A stretch of DNA of 40,399 nt, taken from contig CAZUMW010000041.1 in the NCBI GenBank assembly GCA_964621615.1, positions 1 through 40,399 on the forward strand. Direction: 5' to 3'. Position 1 is the first letter of the stretch; each line of letters opens with the position of its first letter. Under the pieces are notes generated by a model. It searched no databases. It was given only the letters and a program-made list of their open reading frames with translations, and had not been told where the DNA came from. Source of the DNA: CAZUMW01 sp964621615. GTDB lineage: Bacteria > Desulfobacterota > WTBG01 > CAIYCZ01 > CAIRTM01. The position numbers and the translations under genes are program-made. Of this stretch, positions 6,563 through 14,600 are shown in pieces.

Positions 6563-8629
6563 ATGAAGCATTCCACAACAGGCATCATCGTTTTCGGGCA
6601 CACACGCTCCCGGCAGCTGCACAGCGTACTTGAAAGCCTCCGCCGCCAGGATGCCGGGCTTGATATCCACGTCTGGATCGATGGCCACAGCGAGCGCATG
6701 CTGATTAGAGACGCGGTGCAGCAGTGCAGAAAATGCGTCCAGGATAATTTCCCTCAAATGCACCACACGTTTTTAAACGGTCATATCGGTATTGAAAAAA
6801 TGACGCTCGACGGCCTGACATGGATGGCCGGTCATTATGACCGGATTATTGTCCTTGAGGATGACTGCTTTCCGACCGCCTCGGCCATATGCGTGTTTCA
6901 GCAGGAGCTGGATACCATAGCTGATATCCCGGATGTTTACTCCGTCTATGGTCATCATTTCCTGACAGACAGCGAAGGCGAAACCATAACCCGATTTCAG
7001 GGATGGGGGTGGGCAACCACCGCTGAAAAACTACAGCGCATACTGCCCCGGCTTCGCGACTGCTTCTGCATGCATGAGCCGGACTATCTGCGCTGGGTGG
7101 ATCAGCAGCTAACTCACGATATTCAAAAGCGGCTCGATGTTACTCCGGGCAGAAACTGCACAGACGTCCTGAAAAAGTTTTTTTCCTGGGACAGCTGCAC
7201 CTGTCTGCTTACCGCACAAATGGGCCTTGCTCATAAAAAAACACACAAGCGCGTTATATACAACTGCGGCATGGGAGACCATGGCGGCCATTTCCCTGTG
7301 GACAGCAGATTCCGCCATCCACCGTTTAACATGATATCCCCCGACGAGGTATGGCACTATTTTGACGATACACATACCGCCAGCAGTGCGGATCCTTCAG
7401 CTCTCAACAAACAGGGAGAGAAACTTTTTTTGCGGGGCGACATCGAGGGTGCACGCAGGGCATTTGTCAGTGCACTAGAGCATGCTCCTGAATGCGCTGA
7501 TGCACACAACAACCTGGGGGTTGTATATGAGCAGTCCCGGGAGCCAGATAAAGCCTGCTGTCATCTTGCAGAAGCCCTGCGCATAAATCCCGACAATAAA
7601 TATGCCGTAATAAACTATGCCGATGTTTTGCAGAAGAGACAGCAGGCTGCTGAAGCTGCCGCTGTCTACCGTGAATATCTGAAACGCCATCCCGGTGATG
7701 ATGAAATTGCCCGCCTATGTGAAAAAATACAAACACCGTCTGCTGCAGCTGACACATCACAACGGCCGCTGCTTATTACCGGCGCTCACCGATCAGGCAC
7801 GACCCTTGCCGGGCGGATTTTGTCGGCTTCCCCGGAGATAAGCTACATCGATGAACCGTTCAATCCCAATCACGGACGGTGCTCCTGCGGGTTTCAGCTC
7901 AAACGGTGGTTCGAGTACGTAAATGCAGATAGTGAAAACATGGTGCTCAGCCATATGCATCACCTTCTTGGCATGCACAGCAGCGCTGCCGTAAAAAAAA
8001 GAGCTCTCATCAAAGACCCGATTGCCCTGCTGTCAGCCGAGTGGCTTGCTGCACGGTTTAATATGGATGTTGTCATACTTATCAGACATCCGGCGGGATT
8101 TGCCGGCAGCCTGAAGCGCCTTGGCTGGGAATTTCCCTTTGAGCATTTGCTTCAGCAGCCCCTGCTCATAGGCGATCATCTGCAGCCGTTTGCAGACGAA
8201 ATCAGGCACTTTTCTCATCACAAACAGGGTATTGTCGATCAGGCGATCCTTCTGTGGAACGTATTGTATTCAGTGGTTCAGCGCTATCAGCACAGGCGCC
8301 CCGGCTGGCTATATATCCGTCACGAGGACATTTGCCGAAACTCTGAAGGTACGTTTAAGAACCTGTGCTCCAGGCTCGGCATTGCTTTTGACGATACAAT
8401 GTCCCGGGCTCTGCACGAATGCTGCAGCCGTAAAAACCCGGACGAATCACCTGTCGAGCGCCCTCACGAAGTAAGGATAAACAGCGCATCGGCTGTATGG
8501 AGCTGGCAAAGCAGGCTAACAGCTTCCGAAATAGAAAAAATATATCACAAAACCAGAAACATAGCCTCGCAGTTTTACTCTGATGAGGAGTGGGGCGTTG
8601 CCGTAAAACAATGTGTGCACGTGCAATAA
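6563..8629 (+). CDS. Glycosyltransferase - TPR - sulfotransferase fusion protein
   Basis: Three modules are visible in 688 residues. Residues 1-260 look like a GT-A-fold glycosyltransferase of the GNT-I-like type: GIIVFGHTRSRQLHSVLESL at the N-terminus, the metal-binding VLEDDCFP with E99-D100-D101, and FQGWGWATT further on. Residues 280-390 contain tetratricopeptide repeats (ALNKQGEKLFLRGDIEGARR, AHNNLGVVYEQSREPDKACC, AVINYADVLQKRQQAAEAAA). Residues 400-685 are a sulfotransferase with the P-loop TGAHRSGTTLAGRIL (406-420) and the 3'-phosphate motif ILIRHPAGFAGSL near 503-515. The protein may both add and sulfate a sugar while the TPR part binds a partner. The ATG at 6563 has only a weak AAAGAG site. 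The next gene begins about ten bases after its stop. Confidence 0.8.
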   Translation: MKHSTTGIIVFGHTRSRQLHSVLESLRRQDAGLDIHVWIDGHSERMLIRDAVQQCRKCVQDNFPQMHHTFLNGHIGIEKMTLDGLTWMAGHYDRIIVLEDDCFPTASAICVFQQELDTIADIPDVYSVYGHHFLTDSEGETITRFQGWGWATTAEKLQRILPRLRDCFCMHEPDYLRWVDQQLTHDIQKRLDVTPGRNCTDVLKKFFSWDSCTCLLTAQMGLAHKKTHKRVIYNCGMGDHGGHFPVDSRFRHPPFNMISPDEVWHYFDDTHTASSADPSALNKQGEKLFLRGDIEGARRAFVSALEHAPECADAHNNLGVVYEQSREPDKACCHLAEALRINPDNKYAVINYADVLQKRQQAAEAAAVYREYLKRHPGDDEIARLCEKIQTPSAAADTSQRPLLITGAHRSGTTLAGRILSASPEISYIDEPFNPNHGRCSCGFQLKRWFEYVNADSENMVLSHMHHLLGMHSSAAVKKRALIKDPIALLSAEWLAARFNMDVVILIRHPAGFAGSLKRLGWEFPFEHLLQQPLLIGDHLQPFADEIRHFSHHKQGIVDQAILLWNVLYSVVQRYQHRRPGWLYIRHEDICRNSEGTFKNLCSRLGIAFDDTMSRALHECCSRKNPDESPVERPHEVRINSASAVWSWQSRLTASEIEKIYHKTRNIASQFYSDEEWGVAVKQCVHVQ

Positions 8630-8640
8630 ACGCTGACCCG

Positions 8641-11600
8641 ATGAACGCGCTCGGAGAAAATATCATATTCATAATCTCGCAGCCGCGGGCAGGCTCTACG
8701 CTGCTGCAGCGGATACTTGCCGGCCACCCCGATATCCATACAGCAGCTGAGCCGTGGATTATGCTGCATCCGCTGTATGCTTTGAAGCATAGCGGCTATA
8801 CAGCTGAGTACAACGAGCAGTGGGCACAATGGGCGCTGGAGGACTTCTGCGAAACGCTGACCGGCGGCGAAGACACCTATATCAGCGCAGTTCGCTCTTT
8901 TGCGCTCACCCTGTACGGAGACTGCCTTTCACGTTCCGGAAAACGGTTCTTTCTTGATAAAACGCCGCGCTACTATCTCATCATTCCCGAGCTGTACCGC
9001 GTCTTCCCGAAAGCACGGTATATATATCTGCTCCGCAATCCGCTCGCCGTACTATCGTCCATTCTGCATGACTGGATAAAAACAGACTGGCAGAAGCTGG
9101 CTTTGTACCGCACAGATCTTTTATCCGCCCCTCAGCTCCTTATCGACGGAATCAACCTTACCGGCCCGCAATCTGCGGTTATACGATACGAAAACCTTGT
9201 GACCCGTCCGGAAGATGAAGTAAAGCGACTGTGCAGCTGCCTGGGTATTTCTTTTGACCCGGGAATCCTGCAATACACCGGCAATCCTGCTCCGGCGGGA
9301 CGCATGGGAGACGATGTCGGGATACACAAGCACACACGCCCTGATGCCGATAATCAACACAAATGGCGTAAGAACATTGCGCTCTATCCGCGGAGCGCTA
9401 TCGCACACCAGTACCTTGACTTTTTGGGCGAACGGCTGACAGGTGATCTCGGCTACACTTTTGATGAACTGAGAAATGCCCTGCCGCCGGAGAGAGCAGA
9501 TGCCGCGAAGGAGCCGCATTCAATAAAAAACATTCTGAGGCTGGCAGGGCTTAACCGGCTGGAAAGCCCTCCGTCTGCCAAACCGGACAAGGCAGGCAGC
9601 GCCCGGCCCGGTGCACCGCACAACCACACTATCGGCACGGCCGCCGGCAGGGAGCACACATGTGATAAAGATATACCGGTTATCGTATATCAAATGGGAA
9701 AGGTCGGCTCAACCTCGATATACAGATCACTGAAAAGCTATGTTCCGGCTGAAAATCTATACCATGTACACTATATATCCCCGGCCAACATTGCAAAGGC
9801 CGAGCGCTATCTGAGCGATAAGCCGGAATTCCGATATCAGGGGCATCTGGAAACAGGCAAAAAGCTTCAAAAAATGCTCGGCGATCAGCTCCCCGGCTGT
9901 AAGTGGAAAATCATCTCACTGGTCCGCGAGCCGGTGTCACGCCGGATTTCGGCAATATTTGAAAACCTTGGCCATCTGAAGGACATAGACCGGTCTCATC
10001 AAGATGCTGCTATTGCATCGATACAGGAAAAATTGTGTGAGGAATTCAGGACATTCAGCGATACAGCCGACAGGGCCGGCACATGGTTTGACACCGAGCT
10101 GCGCGATATGTTCGGCCTTGATGTCTACTCTATACCTTTCCCCAAAAAGCAGGGATACCATATATATGAAACCCCGAAGGCTGACATTCTGATTGTGCGG
10201 CTTGAGGATCTTGATCGGTGCCACAAAGAGGCATTCAGCCGGTTTCTCGGCATTCCCCATTTTGAATTACTGAAAGCCAATGTTGGTAATGACAAAAACT
10301 ATCGTGCATTATATGACCGCGTAAAAAATGAGATCGCCATTCCGGATGAGTATCTTGATACGATTTACAATTCGCGGTACTGCACACATTTTTATACAGA
10401 CAGCGAACGGGCCGGTTTTAAAAAGCGTTTTGCCCCGAATCAGATACGCTCCTCCCCCGCAATACAATCAGGCGCTATTGCTCACGCACAGGCTGCATCT
10501 GATCAGCTGCCAACGATATCGGTGGTCACCCCATCTCTCAATCAGGCACAATACCTTGAAGACTGCATTGTATCGGTTCTCGATCAGGGCTATCCGAATC
10601 TCGAATACATTATCATGGACGGGGGCAGCGCAGACGGATCTGTCGATATTATTAAAAAATATGAAAAGCACCTGACATGCTGGCAGAGCAAACCGGACGG
10701 GGGCCATTATGCAGCGGTCATGGAGGGCTTTTTGCACAGCAGCGGCGAAATCATGACGTGGCTGAATGCCGATGACATGTTTCACCCCGATGCGTTTACC
10801 ACTGCAGCAGCAATTTTCATGAGCCGAAGAGATGTCGACTGGCTGACGGGACGGCCGAACACCTTCAGCCGAAACGGGCACCAGCGCTGGATCCACAAAG
10901 AGCCTCTGCAGTGGTCGCAGCGCAAATATCTGAACCGGGAATACAACGATCCGTTCATACAGCAGGAGGGAACGTTCTGGCGGCGGCAACTCTGGGAAAA
11001 AGCGGGCGCGCACCTCAATACAGATTTCAGCCTCGCCGGAGATCTTGAGCTGTGGACACGCTTTTTCCGCTATGCTCAGCTGTACAGCGCTGACGCGCTG
11101 CTGGCTGGGTACCGCTATCATCAAGGACAGCGCGCCCAGTCACAAATGGACGAGTACCTGAAGCAAGCAGAGCGCATCATAGACCGCGAGCTGCAGAATG
11201 AGCACTCACCATCCGCTCACCCGGGCCCGCCTCCGCCGATAACCGCTGCCGAGATAAACGGCTTTAAGCAGGCGTTAGGTCAGTGCCATAATGCGCACGG
11301 TAAAATAGCTGACAATTCCGCAGCCCGGGGACCGGCTTTTGTTAGCGGCACGGGAAGCGCGCCGCGAATTGATATCGTTCTGCAGGCAACCGGCGTTCAC
11401 GGGTGGAACATTTCAGGCGGTTTTGAATCTGCAGCAAAAAAGGCCGGCGTTTTCCACCGGACATTCGCTCCGCGCGGCACCTGGGGAGCACGGGAGCCTG
11501 ACCATGATGACGGCCTGTTTGCATACCTTGAAAACCCGCAGGCAGATCTGATCCTTCTGCTTAACATGAACTGGTCCTCACAAATGCTGCACGTTTCAGA

Positions 11601-14600
11601 AAAATGGCGCGAGCGATGGCTCAGCACCTCCATAGCAAAGGCGCTGTATATTCACGAGTCAATTGAGGATAACTGCTGCATTCTCGGCTCTGACGACATG
11701 AAGGATATGACCCGCTCTGCCGCCTCGTGTGCTGACATCGTTGTATATAACGACTTAACCGACAGGGCGTTTCTCGAATCGATACACCACTGTGCCCGAT
11801 GGCAGCCCTTCGGTGTCGACGATACACTGTTTACAGCTGCGGCTCCGTTTTCTGAACGAAAAAACCGCGCTTTTTTCAGGGGAAAAACCACACCGTTCGG
11901 TACAGGCCGGACTTATCGCCGCCGCCGCCAGCTGCTTTCCTTTATTCAAAAAAACGATCTGGCCGACCTGCTGGAGTTCGACGACAAGCCCGTCTCGCCC
12001 CGGCAGATCGTAAACGATTTCAACGCCTACCGGATAGCGCTCAATCTGCCAACGCTTGGGCATAACTTCCCCTCACGCGTCTATGAAGCTCTCGCATGCG
12101 GCTGCTGCCTGCTGACAAACCTGACCGGCGTTCCGGAAAACGACGCCCTTTTTGAGCATAAAAAGCACCTGCTCTACTACCGCGACGAGCAGGAACTCAA
12201 GGAAGCAGTAAGCCTGCTGACAAGCGACAGCGCATATGCTGCGGCTGTGGCTGAAAGGGGGCGTGAGCATACCATTGAAAACCTGACCCTGGATCGGCAT
12301 ATCCGCCGGATACTGACTTGGTCTCAGGACACCCCTGAGCGCGGTGCTGAAACAGCGGCAATAAGCACTTCGGATTCCGCCGCCCCCGTCTGCGCTGATG
12401 CGCACCTCAGCAGCGCCCCGACCAATCCGGACGCTGAAATAACATCAGCTGAAGCTGCTGCTCCGGCGCCCGGGCCAATACTTATCGACGGCGTGATTTT
12501 CCAGCTGCAAAAAGACCGTCCCGCGGGCATCAGCCGCGTATGGAGCTCCCTGCTGCAGGAATTATGCAAATGCCCGCTCGCTAAGGACATAATTCTGCTG
12601 GACCGCAGCGGGACTGCACCGTCTTTTGACGGCCTCGAAACCCGCCGCATTCACTCTTTCGATATGAACCGGCTGCAGCGGGATACCGCCATGCTCGAGG
12701 ATATCTGCCGCCGGGAACAAGCCTGCCTGTTTCTGTCGACCTATTACACTGCACCGGAAACAGCGCCTCTGCTGCTTATGCTTCACGACATGACGCCTGA
12801 GGTGCTTGGCTGGGATATGACAATTCCCGAGTGGGCTGCTAAGAAAAAGGCAATCGAAAAAGCATATGCCTATATCACTGTTTCAGAGACAACAAAGCAG
12901 GATTTTTTACGCCTGTATCCCGGCCATGCACACAAGCCGGTTACTGTTGTGCCGAATGCCGTATCTGATATATTTCGCCGGCATACAGAAAAAGAAATTG
13001 GCGCGTTCAAACGTAGATACGGCATCACAAAGCCGTATTTCATGATTACCGGCCACCGATGGCCTCAGAAAAACGTCCGGCTGTTTTTCAGCGCTTTTGC
13101 CGAACTGACCGGGAGGGAGCGCTTTGAACTGCTGATCGCCGGCGGCGCCCCCGAACTGGAAAATGATCTGAAGCCGCTCACCGGCGGGACAGCATATCAC
13201 GTACTGTTTTTATCAGACGAAGAGCTTTCCGCTGCATACAGCGGTGCCGCTGCGCTTGCCTATCCCTCGCTGTATGAAGGGTTCGGCCTGCCGATGCTCG
13301 AAGCCATGAAATCGGGCTGCCCGGTTATTACCTGCAAAAATGCAGCGCTGCCCGAAGTGGCGGGCGACGCTGCGCTGTACGTTTCAGATTCAGACACAGG
13401 GGATATGATCCGCGCCCTTGAACAAGTGCAGAAAGCGGACGTCCGGAACAGGCTTGTTGCAAAGGGGATCGAAAGGGCACACCGGTTCTCATGGAAGCAA
13501 AGCACACAAAAGCTTATCGGATGCATAGCGGAAATGCTCGGCGGCAGCAATTTTTCAGCTGCACAAGCCGCTCCGCGTGTAGACAGCCCCTGCGTCGAGC
13601 CCGCCGGGGGCTATCTGGTAACCGCAATAGTATCCACCTATAATGCCGAACGCTTCATGGAAGGGCGCATCGATGACCTGGAGCGGCAAACCATTGCCGA
13701 CCGGCTAGAAATTATCGTCGTTGACAGCGGATCGGAACAGAATGAAAAACGGATCGTCGAAGCATTTCAGAAACGATACAGCAACATCACATATATACGA
13801 ACCCCTGCGCGGGAATCACTGTATCGATCCTGGAACCGGGCAATCAAACGGGCACGGGGGACATACATTACCAATGCAAACACCGATGACCGTCTTCGGC
13901 CAGATGCCCTTGAAATAATGTCCCGTGCGCTTGACAGTCAGCCTGATATAGATATCGTCTATGCTGACCAGCTTATAACGCCGGTTCCGAACCAGACATT
14001 TGAAACAGCCACACCGTCAGACCGGTTCACCTGGCCCGATTTCGAAATCGAGCGGCTGCGCATCCGCTGCTGCGTGGGCCCACAGCCCATGTGGCGAAGA
14101 TCGATCCACGAAACATTGAATCTGCTTTTTGATGAGCAGTTTGAAATCGCCGGCGATTATGATTTCTGGCTGAGGGCTGCTCACCGCTGCCGGTTTAAAA
14201 AAATACCGGATGTGCTGGGGCTGTATTACCGCTCAAAGCACAAAGAAAACAAAGAATTTCAGGATCCCGCAAAAACAGACCTGGAAACATACCGCGCACA
14301 GCGCCGTGAGTATGTGTCGGCAATGGGCGGCACAGCGAAACAGCTGCTGCAGGAAAAGCTCAAGCAGGTGAGCGCCGGGATCGAGCATCTGACCCGAAGC
14401 ATGCCGCCTGAGCCGCTGTCCTATGACATGAAAAAGCATCTCGAATATTTGTTCTGGCAATCGTGCGTGCTGCTCGAGCTGCTGGGAGAAAAAGAGCGGT
14501 CGCGCACATTTGCCGGTAAATTTCTGGAGTTCATGCATGACTCATACCGACTGCGGCTCCATGTGCAGGAGATCGACAGGCCAGGCATGCTGAATACGGC

